This document shows, one piece after another, positions 51,777 to 60,429 of a DNA stretch of 64,000 nucleotides. Made by a program: the position numbers and the translations under genes. The stretch is from positions 124,001 through 188,000 of the forward strand of contig NZ_BQXM01000002.1 in assembly GCF_022836495.1 (NCBI RefSeq), read 5' to 3'. This DNA is from Desulforhabdus sp. TSK. Lineage in GTDB: Bacteria; Desulfobacterota; Syntrophobacteria; Syntrophobacterales; Syntrophobacteraceae. Under the pieces are notes generated by a model, which saw only the letters and a list, made by a program, of their open reading frames with translations, was not told the origin of the DNA and did not search any database. Each line of letters begins with the position of its first letter. Within the stretch, counting starts at the first letter, position 1.

Positions 51777-53309
51777 TCACAAATCATGGCCGCAATACGA
51801 GAGATTGAAGCTCTTGTTACAGAGCGGGAAGTCGGAAATCTGCTGATCCCTGAGAGCGTAAGCCAACCCGAACCAGTTGTGAAAGGAGGGATCAATGATC
51901 TTGTATCGTGTGAAATTCCCTCCCGCATCGCTGATGGCCACGTGGCAGATTTCTCCACGCCAGCCCTCCACCAGGGAAATTGTGAGGTGATGGGGTGCGG
52001 GATTTCCAGGGGTCGACAGCACGCTTCCGCCGGGCAGGCTCTCCAACTGCTCTCGTATGAAGGAAATGGACTGCTGGATCTCAAGCCACCTGACATAGCC
52101 CCTTGCGAAAACGTCCCCTGAGTCCCACGTGGAGACGGGGACCTGTGCGAACTGAAAAATCCCGAGGGGCATATCCTTTCGAATATCCCGGTTGGCTCCG
52201 GAGGCTCGTGCAGCGGGTCCCACCAGTCCGATTGCGTCGCACACTTTTCGTTCCACTGTTCCGGTACCTTCAAAGCGGGCCAGGACCGAAGGAGCCTTCC
52301 ACATCAGATTGACCGCAACCGCCAGATCCCGCTCCACTGCGTCCAAACGTTTTAGAAGCGTGTCCCGCCTTTCAGGCTCCACGTCGTATGCCGTTCCTCC
52401 GGGCCGGAGGAATCCCCTGCCGAAGCGATTGCCGCAGAGCATTGCCGTCATGTTGAGCACGTCGCCACGGATGCGCCCGCAGTAGGAAAGGGTGGGGAGA
52501 TACCCCACATCGCCGGCCAGTGCGCCAAGGTCACCCGTATGGTTGGCGATTCGTTCGAGCTCCAGGGCGATTCCCCGAAGTGCCTGGGCACGGGGAGGCA
52601 CCTGGGTCCCGCCGAGAGATTCCATGGCCTGGCAGTAGGCGAGAGTGTGACCGATGGTTGTGTCGCCTGCAGCCGTTTCCATGTAATGGATCGCGCGCCG
52701 GCCGGGCTCCGCCGTCAGGGCTCGTTCGATGCCCCGGTACTGGTAGCCCAGGGAAATCTCGAGATGAAAGACATTCTCGCCGTGGCACTGGAACCGAAAG
52801 TGGCCGGGTTCGATGATGCCCGCATGGACGGGTCCCACTGCCACTTCGTGGATTTCTTCCCCTTCCATGTGGAAGAAGTCGGTGCTGCCGACCTGCGGGG
52901 GGGCGCTCTCATCGTCCGGTCCTGCATTGCTTCTACGGCAGAACGGGCGATGAAAGCGAATGGGCTTGAGCCACGGATGCCCTTCGGGCTTGATGCCGCA
53001 CTGCTCCAGGATCTCCCGTTCAAACCAGTGGGCCTGGGGGCAGTATGGGGTGAGGGACGGATAACTGTCCTGCGCAAGATCCGTATAAACGGGCAGCACG
53101 AGGGACTGGTGGTCATAGACGAGGATGGCCCACAGTCGCATGAGATTCCCCTCTACGGGGTGCGCGAAAAAGGCTGAAAGCCTGACTCCGTGCTCAGTGG
53201 CTTCCAGTGTGTAATCGAGAAAATCGTCCAGAGTCATGCCGGCAATATGACTCAAATCGACCTTCTGGCTGTTGCTGATGGGAAGTACTTTAGACGCTAA
53301 ATGTGACAT
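51777..53309 (-). CDS. HycE/NuoCD-like large subunit lacking NiFe-site cysteines (Ehr type)
   Basis: 510 residues. About 1-125 form a NuoC/30-kDa domain; the rest is the NuoD/HycE large-subunit fold (VGPVHAGIIEPGHFRFQCHGENVFHLEISLGYQYRGIER; LRGIALELERIANHTGDLGALAGDVGY). In true hydrogenases a CGxC pair precedes the conserved His after this region, and DPCxxC lies at the C-terminus. Here the equivalents are AGDTTIGH and IDPSFHNW, so all four Ni ligands are gone. It therefore cannot be a NiFe hydrogenase. It probably links ferredoxin oxidation or another redox reaction to ion pumping through the membrane subunits. It ends 150 bases before the fused ferredoxin subunit. Confidence 0.87.
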   Translation of the reverse strand: MSHLASKVLPISNSQKVDLSHIAGMTLDDFLDYTLEATEHGVRLSAFFAHPVEGNLMRLWAILVYDHQSLVLPVYTDLAQDSYPSLTPYCPQAHWFEREILEQCGIKPEGHPWLKPIRFHRPFCRRSNAGPDDESAPPQVGSTDFFHMEGEEIHEVAVGPVHAGIIEPGHFRFQCHGENVFHLEISLGYQYRGIERALTAEPGRRAIHYMETAAGDTTIGHTLAYCQAMESLGGTQVPPRAQALRGIALELERIANHTGDLGALAGDVGYLPTLSYCGRIRGDVLNMTAMLCGNRFGRGFLRPGGTAYDVEPERRDTLLKRLDAVERDLAVAVNLMWKAPSVLARFEGTGTVERKVCDAIGLVGPAARASGANRDIRKDMPLGIFQFAQVPVSTWDSGDVFARGYVRWLEIQQSISFIREQLESLPGGSVLSTPGNPAPHHLTISLVEGWRGEICHVAISDAGGNFTRYKIIDPSFHNWFGLAYALRDQQISDFPLCNKSFNLSYCGHDL

Positions 53310-53349
53310 GAAGTCAGATCCTCATCCACAGAGATTTTTCCCTGCGTGC

Positions 53350-54858
53350 TTACCCCGTGATGGCCCTGGCCGCCTCTTCCAGAACATTTTGGAGTCCTGC
53401 GGGAAGGTAAAGGCCGAGGATCAACACCAAAGCCCCCAGGGCCAAAGGGGGGGCGACGGCCAGGAGCGATTCCACGTGTGGATTTTCCACGGTGGAAAGT
53501 TCTTCGGGGGCGGAGGCTCTTCCTCCGGGGCGGAGCACCGGCACTCCCTGGGCCATGCGCAGCATGATGGTGGCCAGACCGATGAAGACGACGCTCAGAA
53601 GTGCGAGATACCCTGTTGCCATCCAGATGTGTCCCTGATCCATGGCCGTCTTCAGGATGATCAGCTCACTCAGGAAGAGGCCGAAGGGCGGGGACCCTGC
53701 AATGGCCAGAAATCCCGCTACCCAGAGGACCCCGGAGATGGGCAGCACCCGCAGGACTCCCTGGACCTCCGTTGTGGACTTGGTTTTGTAGGCCGCCAGG
53801 ATGTTTCCGGCTACCAGGAACAGCATCCCTTTGGTGAGGGAGTGATTGACGGCATGCAGCATGGCCCCGAAACCGGCTCCTCCGCCGATACCCACCGCCA
53901 GGGAGAGAATCCCCATATGCTCCACGCTGGAATAAGCCAGCATGCGTTTGAAATCGCCCTGCCGCACGATGAAGAGCGCGGCCACGGTCATGGAGGCAAA
54001 TCCGAAGAGGAGCAGCATCTTCCGGCCGAACGGGCCCTCCCCCGCCGCGGCGCACACCTGCTGCATGCGGAGCACGGCCAGGAAGGCGCAGTTGAGGAGG
54101 GCGCCGGACAGGAGCGCCGAGATGACGGAGGGGGCTTCACTGTGGGCATCGGGCAGCCAGGTGTGCATGGGTGCCAGGCCCATCTTGGTGCCGTAGCCCA
54201 CCAGGAGAAAGAGGAAAGCCGCCTTGAGCCAGGGAAGATTCACAAGCCGGCCCTCACCGATCAGATTCGTGAGGAGCATGGGCGTATGACCCTCGCGTCC
54301 CAGGGAACAGGCGACGGACAGGAAAAAGGTGCCCAGCAGCGCCAGAGCGATCCCTACGGAGCAAATGAGGATGTATTTCCAGGTGGCTTCGAGGGACCGA
54401 CGGTGACGGTGAAAATAGATCAGTGGGGCACTCGCCAGGGTGGTCGCTTCCACAGCCACCCACAGGAGGCCGAAATGCTGGCTGACCGTCACCAGGGTCA
54501 TCATCGCCAGGAAGAACAGCAGGCATCCCGTGAAAACTGCCTCACGGGCGTTAGAGAAAAGAAAGCCTTCCTCAAAATCCTGCCGCTCACCCCAGACTTC
54601 CTGACGGAGATAGCCCACCGCATAGAGGGACGTGGCCAGGAAAAGGATGCTGGTGACCGTGAGAAAAAGAAGTCCCTGAGCATCCAGCAGAAGCCAGCCG
54701 CCAAAGAGCGGCCCGGGACGCCGAATCCACATGCTGAGGGTGAGTCCCCCGTGGGAGGCGGCGGCCAGGAGGAGGACTCCACGCCGTATTCCGTTGGATC
54801 TCAGCAGAAAACCGGCTGCCCCTGCCAGTACCGGTATCAGGATCAAGACTGCTAGCAT
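53350..54858 (-). CDS. HyfF/NuoM-like ion-translocating membrane subunit
   Basis: 502 residues with about 14 hydrophobic segments. The proton-pumping antiporter-like core includes HFGLLWVAVEATTLASAPLIYFHR (conserved Glu in VEATT), GYGTKMGLAPMHTWLPDAHSEAPSVISALLSGALLN (conserved Lys and His), and AYSSVEHMGILSLAVGIG. It is a homologue of complex I ND4 and hydrogenase-4 subunit F. Four bases separate it from the NuoK-like gene. Confidence 0.9.
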   Translation of the reverse strand: MLAVLILIPVLAGAAGFLLRSNGIRRGVLLLAAASHGGLTLSMWIRRPGPLFGGWLLLDAQGLLFLTVTSILFLATSLYAVGYLRQEVWGERQDFEEGFLFSNAREAVFTGCLLFFLAMMTLVTVSQHFGLLWVAVEATTLASAPLIYFHRHRRSLEATWKYILICSVGIALALLGTFFLSVACSLGREGHTPMLLTNLIGEGRLVNLPWLKAAFLFLLVGYGTKMGLAPMHTWLPDAHSEAPSVISALLSGALLNCAFLAVLRMQQVCAAAGEGPFGRKMLLLFGFASMTVAALFIVRQGDFKRMLAYSSVEHMGILSLAVGIGGGAGFGAMLHAVNHSLTKGMLFLVAGNILAAYKTKSTTEVQGVLRVLPISGVLWVAGFLAIAGSPPFGLFLSELIILKTAMDQGHIWMATGYLALLSVVFIGLATIMLRMAQGVPVLRPGGRASAPEELSTVENPHVESLLAVAPPLALGALVLILGLYLPAGLQNVLEEAARAITG

Positions 54859-54862
54859 GGGG

Positions 54863-55507
54863 TCAGTCCTTCAGGAGGCTCAGCCGATCGGTGTCGATGT
54901 GGTCGAATTCCCGGCTGATGTGGAAAATGGTGATTCCCATGACAAAAACCGCCATGAAGATGTCGAGGAGGGTGCCGAGCTCCACCAGCAGCGGCTCTTC
55001 CCGAGCGAAGGTCAGTCCAAAGGCGTAGATGCCGTTTTCCATGACGAGATATCCGAGTACCTGGGTGAGGGCCTTCCGTCGACTGACGATGGCGAAGAGT
55101 CCGATCATGATTGTAAAAAGAGCGAGGGGCACCATGAGGGGAGATGCTTCCGACACGGGGAGCGGCAACCGCCGGCCGAACCACATGGCCAAAGCCAGCA
55201 AAACGGCGCCCACCAGGAGGGAGGTCGTGTATCCCACCAGCGGCTCCATTTCTTTACGCACCTGTACGGCCCTCAGCGCACGCAACAGCAGCCAGGGGAA
55301 AATGATTCCCTTGAGGACCATGGTGAGGCCCGAGAGCACGCAGGCGCGCAAGGTGAGGGGATCCGTTCCCACGAGAAGTGGCAGGAGTCCCAGGACAAGG
55401 CCCTGCAAGGCCACTACGTAGATGCAGGCGGCGAGGTGGCTCGAGGCCACGAGCCGCAGGTTGGTGAGGATGAGCAGCACGATGAGTGCGTCCACCAAAA
55501 GTCTCAT
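54863..55507 (-). CDS. HyfE/NuoK-like membrane subunit
   Basis: 214 residues, about six transmembrane helices. The C-terminal half shows the NuoK-like elements LTQVLGYLVMENGIYAFGLTFAREEPLLVELGTLLDIFMAVFVMGITIFHI, with conserved Glu residues in MENG and VELG. It corresponds to hydrogenase-4 component E. One base separates its start from the stop of the NuoH-like gene. Confidence 0.88.
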   Translation of the reverse strand: MRLLVDALIVLLILTNLRLVASSHLAACIYVVALQGLVLGLLPLLVGTDPLTLRACVLSGLTMVLKGIIFPWLLLRALRAVQVRKEMEPLVGYTTSLLVGAVLLALAMWFGRRLPLPVSEASPLMVPLALFTIMIGLFAIVSRRKALTQVLGYLVMENGIYAFGLTFAREEPLLVELGTLLDIFMAVFVMGITIFHISREFDHIDTDRLSLLKD

Positions 55508-55508
55508 G

Positions 55509-56459
55509 CTATCTCCAGAGCAGCAGAATCAGGGCGAGAGTCGAAAGAAACCCGGCGCTGACCAGCAGTTGAGGCACCCGCAGCAGGCGCAGGCGGGCCA
55601 TGGTGGATTCCACCACTCCAGTCAGCAGCGCCAGAAAGCAGAGGCCGGCAAAGACGGCGCTGGCGTCCAGCCAGGCATTCCCGGTTCTTACGGGAACGAT
55701 CAGGCCTGCCGTCAGACTTCCCAGGAGCCACATTTTGAGAGACGCCCCATACAGGATCATGGCCAGGTCCGGTCCTCCGTGGTCCAGGATCATGACCTCG
55801 TGGATCATGGTCAGTTCCAGGTGTGTGTTGGGATCGTCGAAGGGGATCCGTGAATTTTCGGCCAGGAAAACGACAAAAAGGGCTCCCGCCACCATGAGCA
55901 GCGCCGGCCCTGAAGACAGCCACGCATCCATGGAGAGGGACGAATAGATCCCGCTGAGGGAAAGAGCTCCTTGAAAGTTCCCCAAAGGAGGCGCGATGTG
56001 GTCATGCCCCGCATGCGCGGCGGCTGCCAGTCCTACGAGCAGCGCGGGCTCCGCCAGGGCGGAGAATTGCACTTCCCGGCTGGCACCCATGCCTTCGAAT
56101 GCCGATCCCGTGTCGAGAGCGGCGAGGACGGTGAAAAACCGCATGAGTCCCATCAGATAAGCGAGCAGGATCAGGTCGCCGTTGAAGTGAAATGGTGCGG
56201 ATGCTCCTCCCCACGGCAGCACGAAGAGCGCCGTGATGGCGGCGGCGAGCTGCACCACAGGGCCCGCGCGGAAGATCCAGCTTGTCGTCTTGCTGTAAAC
56301 TGCACCCTTGCGCAGGAGTTTGGCCAGGTCGAAATAAAGCTGGAAGAGGGGCTGCCCCGTGCGTCCGGCAAAGAAGGCTTTCGTCCGGTTGACGATTCCC
56401 ACCAGCAGGGGAGAGAGGATCAAGGCCAGAAAGGGCAGGATCAACGAAGGAGTGTTCAT
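55509..56459 (-). CDS. HyfC/NuoH-like membrane subunit
   Basis: 316 residues, about eight helices. Motifs include SPLLVGIVNRTKAFFAGRTGQPLFQLYFDLAKLLRKGAVYS (NuoH amphipathic loop), ALDTGSAFEGMGASREVQFSALAEPALL (conserved quinone-tunnel/E-channel acidic residues) and NSRIPFDDPNTHLELTMIHEVMILDHGGPDLAM. This subunit docks the hydrophilic arm to the membrane arm. It is spaced four bases from the upstream subunit gene. Confidence 0.92.
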   Translation of the reverse strand: MNTPSLILPFLALILSPLLVGIVNRTKAFFAGRTGQPLFQLYFDLAKLLRKGAVYSKTTSWIFRAGPVVQLAAAITALFVLPWGGASAPFHFNGDLILLAYLMGLMRFFTVLAALDTGSAFEGMGASREVQFSALAEPALLVGLAAAAHAGHDHIAPPLGNFQGALSLSGIYSSLSMDAWLSSGPALLMVAGALFVVFLAENSRIPFDDPNTHLELTMIHEVMILDHGGPDLAMILYGASLKMWLLGSLTAGLIVPVRTGNAWLDASAVFAGLCFLALLTGVVESTMARLRLLRVPQLLVSAGFLSTLALILLLWR

Positions 56460-56463
56460 GACG

Positions 56464-58452
56464 TCAGCTCAGGTTCCAGATCAGCAGGGCAAGCAGGGTG
56501 AGCGCGATATAAAGGACATAAAGCTGCACATGTCCTTCCTGAAGCCAGCGCAGGCGCAGTGCGAGCCATTCCACTCCCAGGAAAAGGGGGCGGTAGACTA
56601 AATCGTTGAAGAGGTCTCGGGGCTCCGTCTTCAAGGCGGCATACACGGGAAAGAGGCCTTCCGGGCGATCCAGGGATTCCCTGGTCCGGAGAATGCCGTC
56701 GAACATGCGGGTCAGGGGTTGAGCGAACGAAGATGCCGTGTATTGCATGCGTGCCGTGGGCTTTACATATCCGCAATCCCATGTGCCCGCCTGCTCCACC
56801 CTGCGGCGTGCGAGCAGCCTCCTGCACAGTCCTGCGAGCCCTGCCGCCAGAACCAGAAACAGGATGCCTCCCACCGAGACCCACAGGAGAGGAGCTTTGG
56901 CTGGGGACAGGAGGCTCTCCACCCGAGGGAAGGGCATGCTCGTGAGGATGCTCACCGCCGGGCAGAGAGCTCCGATGACGAAAGGAGCACACAATCCTAT
57001 GAGGGCGCAGAACAGGGACAGCAGAACCATGGGGAGAAGCATGGATCGCCCGGGTTCGTGTCCTCGAAGGGCATGTTCGCTGCGCGGTTCACCCAGGAAG
57101 ACCGTTCCGAAAGCCTTCGTGAAACAGGCAGCCGCCAGCCCACCGATGAGGGCCAGTCCCACGATGACCAGGAAGCCCGCCGGAGCCATGGTCTGGGCTT
57201 CAATGCTCCCGAGCGCTCCCAGGTAGAGGAGGAATTCACTGACGAAACCGTTCAGGGGCGGCAGGCCCGAAATGGCGGCTGCCCCGACGAGAAAAGTTCC
57301 CGCGGTCCAGGGCATTTTCTTCATCAGCCCCCCCAAATGCTCAAGCTCTCCCGTGCCCGTCTCGTGCAGGACAACTCCGGCTCCCAGGAAGAGCAGCCCC
57401 TTGAAAAGGGCGTGGTTGACGACGTGCAGCAATCCGCCGCCAAAACCCAGTGCGGCAAGAGCCGGGTGGCCTGAGCTCATGCCCAGTACTCCCAAGCCGA
57501 CACCGAGGGTGATGATGCCCATGTTTTCCACGCTGTGATAGGCGAGCAGTCGCTTGATATCGTGTTGAGCCAGGGCGAACAAGACCCCGAGAATCCCGGA
57601 AACCAGACCCATGGCAAGTAGTGCCCATCCCCATCCGGGAGTCGGAGTACCCAGCAGCGTCAGGAGGCGCAGGATGCCATAAATGCCCGTCTTGATCATG
57701 GCCCCCGACATGACGGCCGACACGTGGCTGGGGGCCGCCGGGTGCGCCTCCGGGAGCCAGACATGGAAAGGTACGAAGCCCGCCTTGGTCCCGAAGCCCA
57801 CGAGCCCCAGGAAAAAAGCGACATCCGCGACATGGGAAACGCGGGACCCGGCGCCGGAGAAACTGTCAAAGTCCAGGAGGACCGCTCCCGATTCCCGGCC
57901 GAGCAGGAAGAACAGGACGAATAGAAAAGCCGTTCCCAGGTGGGTGGCTGCCAGATAGGTCCATCCTGCCCGACGAACGCTCTCTTTTTCATTTTCGAAG
58001 GTGACGAGGAAAAAGGAGGCAAGGGACATGACTTCCCAGACCATGAGGAAGAGAATGCCGTTGCGAGCCGTCACCACGAGGGCCATGCCGGCGATGAGGA
58101 GGTTGAAGAAGAACCAGAAGGCCCCCAGGTTTTTGCCACCCGGAGTAGATTCCATGTATTGTCTGCCGTAGAGGGCTGCCAGGGCGCTGAGCAGGAAGAT
58201 GGGCAGCAGGAAGAAAGCCGAGAGGGCGTCGATTTGCAGGAAAAAAGAGCCGTAGGGGACATTCCAGGGGTGGTAAAAGGTGGCTGTCGTTCCTGTCCTC
58301 AGCACCTGGATTGCGGGGAGAATCCCCACCAGGCTGCCGACGACGCCTCCGGCGGCGCCAAGAGTGTTGGCCCCGGATCGCTTTCCGCCGAGAAGCAGGG
58401 AGCACAAGCCCGAAAAACCGAGAAGAGCGACTGCAAGGAGTAAGAGGGACAT
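56464..58452 (-). CDS. HyfB/NuoL-like ion-translocating membrane subunit
   Basis: 662 residues with about 15-16 helices. Core motifs are MVWEVMSLASFFLVTFENEKES (Glu of the pumping module), GFGTKAGFVPFHVWLPEAHPAAPSHVSAVMSGAMIKTGIYG (Lys/His relay) and AYHSVENMGIITLGVGLG. It has a long hydrophilic stretch near the end like HyfB and HycC (WDCGYVKPTARMQYTASSFAQPLTRMF). First gene of the six-gene membrane complex operon, 50 bases after the EIIA-like regulator gene. Confidence 0.92.
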   Translation of the reverse strand: MSLLLLAVALLGFSGLCSLLLGGKRSGANTLGAAGGVVGSLVGILPAIQVLRTGTTATFYHPWNVPYGSFFLQIDALSAFFLLPIFLLSALAALYGRQYMESTPGGKNLGAFWFFFNLLIAGMALVVTARNGILFLMVWEVMSLASFFLVTFENEKESVRRAGWTYLAATHLGTAFLFVLFFLLGRESGAVLLDFDSFSGAGSRVSHVADVAFFLGLVGFGTKAGFVPFHVWLPEAHPAAPSHVSAVMSGAMIKTGIYGILRLLTLLGTPTPGWGWALLAMGLVSGILGVLFALAQHDIKRLLAYHSVENMGIITLGVGLGVLGMSSGHPALAALGFGGGLLHVVNHALFKGLLFLGAGVVLHETGTGELEHLGGLMKKMPWTAGTFLVGAAAISGLPPLNGFVSEFLLYLGALGSIEAQTMAPAGFLVIVGLALIGGLAAACFTKAFGTVFLGEPRSEHALRGHEPGRSMLLPMVLLSLFCALIGLCAPFVIGALCPAVSILTSMPFPRVESLLSPAKAPLLWVSVGGILFLVLAAGLAGLCRRLLARRRVEQAGTWDCGYVKPTARMQYTASSFAQPLTRMFDGILRTRESLDRPEGLFPVYAALKTEPRDLFNDLVYRPLFLGVEWLALRLRWLQEGHVQLYVLYIALTLLALLIWNLS

Positions 58453-58502
58453 GGTGATGGAACTGTCTCCACAAATGAAGGGTCAGGAGCGCGGATCGGA
58501 CG

Positions 58503-59180
58503 TCATTTGGCCAGTCTCTCTTCCACATGGCGTGCCGCCTGAAGGATCTCTTCCGGTGGGGCCTGCCGGGTGATCAGGGCCTTGAAGCCGGGGTCTTTCA
58601 GCGTGAAAGCGAGCTTGGAAAGCAAATGGAGGTGCGAAGGCACGGTGGGGCTTACCAGAGTGAAGAGAATGCTGACGGGCAAACCATCGAGAGCGTCAAA
58701 ATCGATGGGAGTTTCGAGGAAACAGAGGGTGATGGATGGCTGCGGCACATGGAGGACAATGGGGTTGCGCACGTGCGGAATGGCTATGCCGTCTCCGATG
58801 GCTGTAGAGCCCATGGATTCTCTGGCCAGAAGGACATCGTAAAGAAATTCGCGATCCACGTCCGGAGGCAGGCCCATGAGATCCACCACGGAACGCAGGA
58901 CGGAGGCTTTGTCCCCCCCCTTCACCCCGTAAAAAATCCCACCGGTTTTCAAGATCTTGTCCAGAGAGGGAAGAACCTCTTCCTCCGGGTCCGGTGCCTT
59001 CACAAATTCTGCAGACACATTGATTTTCGCAGCCGTAGCCCATTCCAGCAGTTCGGCGCGGTTGAACCGGACCTGGTCGTTCACACGGTGAACGGGTAGA
59101 TTCCGTTGCCTGATCCATCGGTAAATCGTGTTTTCAGAAACATTGAAGATGCTTGCTGCATCCTTGACATCGAGCTGCAT
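58503..59180 (-). CDS. Excisionase-type DNA-binding domain fused to PTS EIIA(Ntr)-like domain
   Basis: 225 residues. Residues 1-55 are a MerR/excisionase-like helix-turn-helix (LDVKDAASIFNVSENTIYRWIRQRNLPVHRVNDQVRFNRAELLEWA). About 75-225 form an EIIA-fructose/nitrogen domain with the phospho-acceptor His in GDGIAIPHVRNP, so phosphorylation could be retained. It probably senses the phosphorylation or nutrient state and regulates the membrane-complex operon that begins 50 bases downstream on the same strand; co-transcription is likely. No specific target site could be identified. Confidence 0.85.
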   Translation of the reverse strand: MQLDVKDAASIFNVSENTIYRWIRQRNLPVHRVNDQVRFNRAELLEWATAAKINVSAEFVKAPDPEEEVLPSLDKILKTGGIFYGVKGGDKASVLRSVVDLMGLPPDVDREFLYDVLLARESMGSTAIGDGIAIPHVRNPIVLHVPQPSITLCFLETPIDFDALDGLPVSILFTLVSPTVPSHLHLLSKLAFTLKDPGFKALITRQAPPEEILQAARHVEERLAK

Positions 59181-59395
59181 TTCGATTCTGCTTCTGCCTG
59201 AGCCTCAAGATAATGAACGACGAAACTTAGGGATGGAAAGATGGTCCCAAAGGTTCACAATGTCAAGCAACAATTTTTTCATGGATGTGCGCACCTTCTC
59301 CCCCATTGGAGATCGGCGGAAAATGCTTTAAACAGGGGCAGTTTTCAGAGCAGGCGGATCCGCTGCAGGTAACCGGCGACATGGCAAGGAGCATC

Positions 59396-60121
59396 ATGAC
59401 GCAGATTGAATCAAGGCAAGGCGGCGATTTCCACTCTCCCGGGGCGTCCATTTCCCAAATCCATACCGTGCGTGTTGTTGCGATGCTCGGAGTCTTTCTG
59501 CACCACCTCTGGAACACGGTGATTCTGACTCCCACCGGTCCCTTTCAGTGGGGCCTCGATGTGCTCTTCGATACGGCCTCCGATGGAGTGATCCTCTTCA
59601 ATATGCTCTCGGGTTTTCTGCTCGCCCTGCCTTATCTCGGTCCGGAGCGACGCCCGTTTGTCGGATATCGAATCTTCCTCCACCGGCGCTTCCTGCGGAT
59701 CGTTCCCCCTTATTTTCTGGCGCTGGTCCTCTTTTCCCTGGCGAATGTTCTGGTCTTTGGAATTCCTCCCGTTTCGGCCCTGCACAACCTGCTATGGCAC
59801 CTGAGCTTTTTGAATTCCCTCGATTATTCCATGATGTCCACGAACTTTTCCCATTTTTGGTACCTGGGCATGCTGGCGCAGTTCTATCTGCTCTTTCCCC
59901 TCGCACTCTTATCGACATCTCTTATCAGCTTATCATCCGACAAACCGGGCACCGGCCGCGACGACGCGCTTTTTGGGTGGGGATCTGCTCCGCGCCAAGG
60001 CCTAACTGCAGCGCAGGATCCGCTTGCGGGTGTAGATTTCTTTCGACGACATCCCCAAGCTCCTCATGCATTCGGTAAACCTTTGCTGGTGAAGAGCGGT
60101 GCGACCGCTTCTACACAATGA
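59396..60121 (+). pseudogene. Acyltransferase-3 family protein, C-terminally truncated
   Basis: 241 residues open. The N-terminal 175 match acyltransferase-3 (OafA/WecH-like) membrane enzymes: IHTVRVVAMLGVFLHHLWNTV with the catalytic-type His, NMLSGFLLALPYL, RRFLRIVPPYFLALVLFSLANVLVFGIPPV, NFSHFWYLGMLAQFYLLFPLALL. Family members have about ten helices over 350-400 residues; here the frame leaves the family after about 59930 and continues as hydrophilic sequence that reads into a REP element. The second half is absent. The start is uncertain: ATG 59396 has AAGGAG four bases upstream; ATG 59381 and the frame opening at 59285 are alternatives. Confidence 0.7.
60094..60115 (-). repeat. Solitary REP-like hairpin
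   Basis: Reads TGTAGAAGCGGTCGCACCGCT on the minus strand: the same TGTAGnAGCGG head as the pair at 13.4 kb, with its own AGCGGT-GCG-ACCGCT palindrome. It lies within the aberrant tail of the truncated acyltransferase frame. Confidence 0.6.
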
Positions 60122-60429
60122 AACAGAAACTGCTGACGACCGATCCATGCGTGCCCGAAGGACTCGGTCCACCCCCGGACAAGATCCACCCATACCCGCT
60201 GTTGGATGCCTATTCCCTTTTTTCCGGATCACACACTCATCTCGGAGCGACATTCGGCGACATTATTTTGTCATCGTTTGCCCCACGTGTTTAAACCCGA
60301 GCCATTGACAATCTTCCTCAAGATGAGGTATCCAAAGACCATTGAAAAACAACTTGTTATCACCTCATGGAATGCACATGGCTAAACTTGAAATGACGGT
60401 AAGCAAACGAACATACGGGGGTCGCTGAG
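60122..60429. other. Intergenic region upstream of the defence remnant
   Basis: No gene seen. A TTGACA at 60305-60310 with TATCCA 18 bases later is a weak candidate promoter for the SIR2 gene. Confidence 0.3.

Noticed and set aside
51777-53309. Functional NiFe hydrogenase large subunit
   Set aside because: All four nickel-ligand cysteines are replaced.
60002-60253. Minus-strand open frame of 83 codons as a transposase remnant
   Set aside because: No transposase motif can be recognised; it overlaps a REP hairpin and the tail of the acyltransferase frame.
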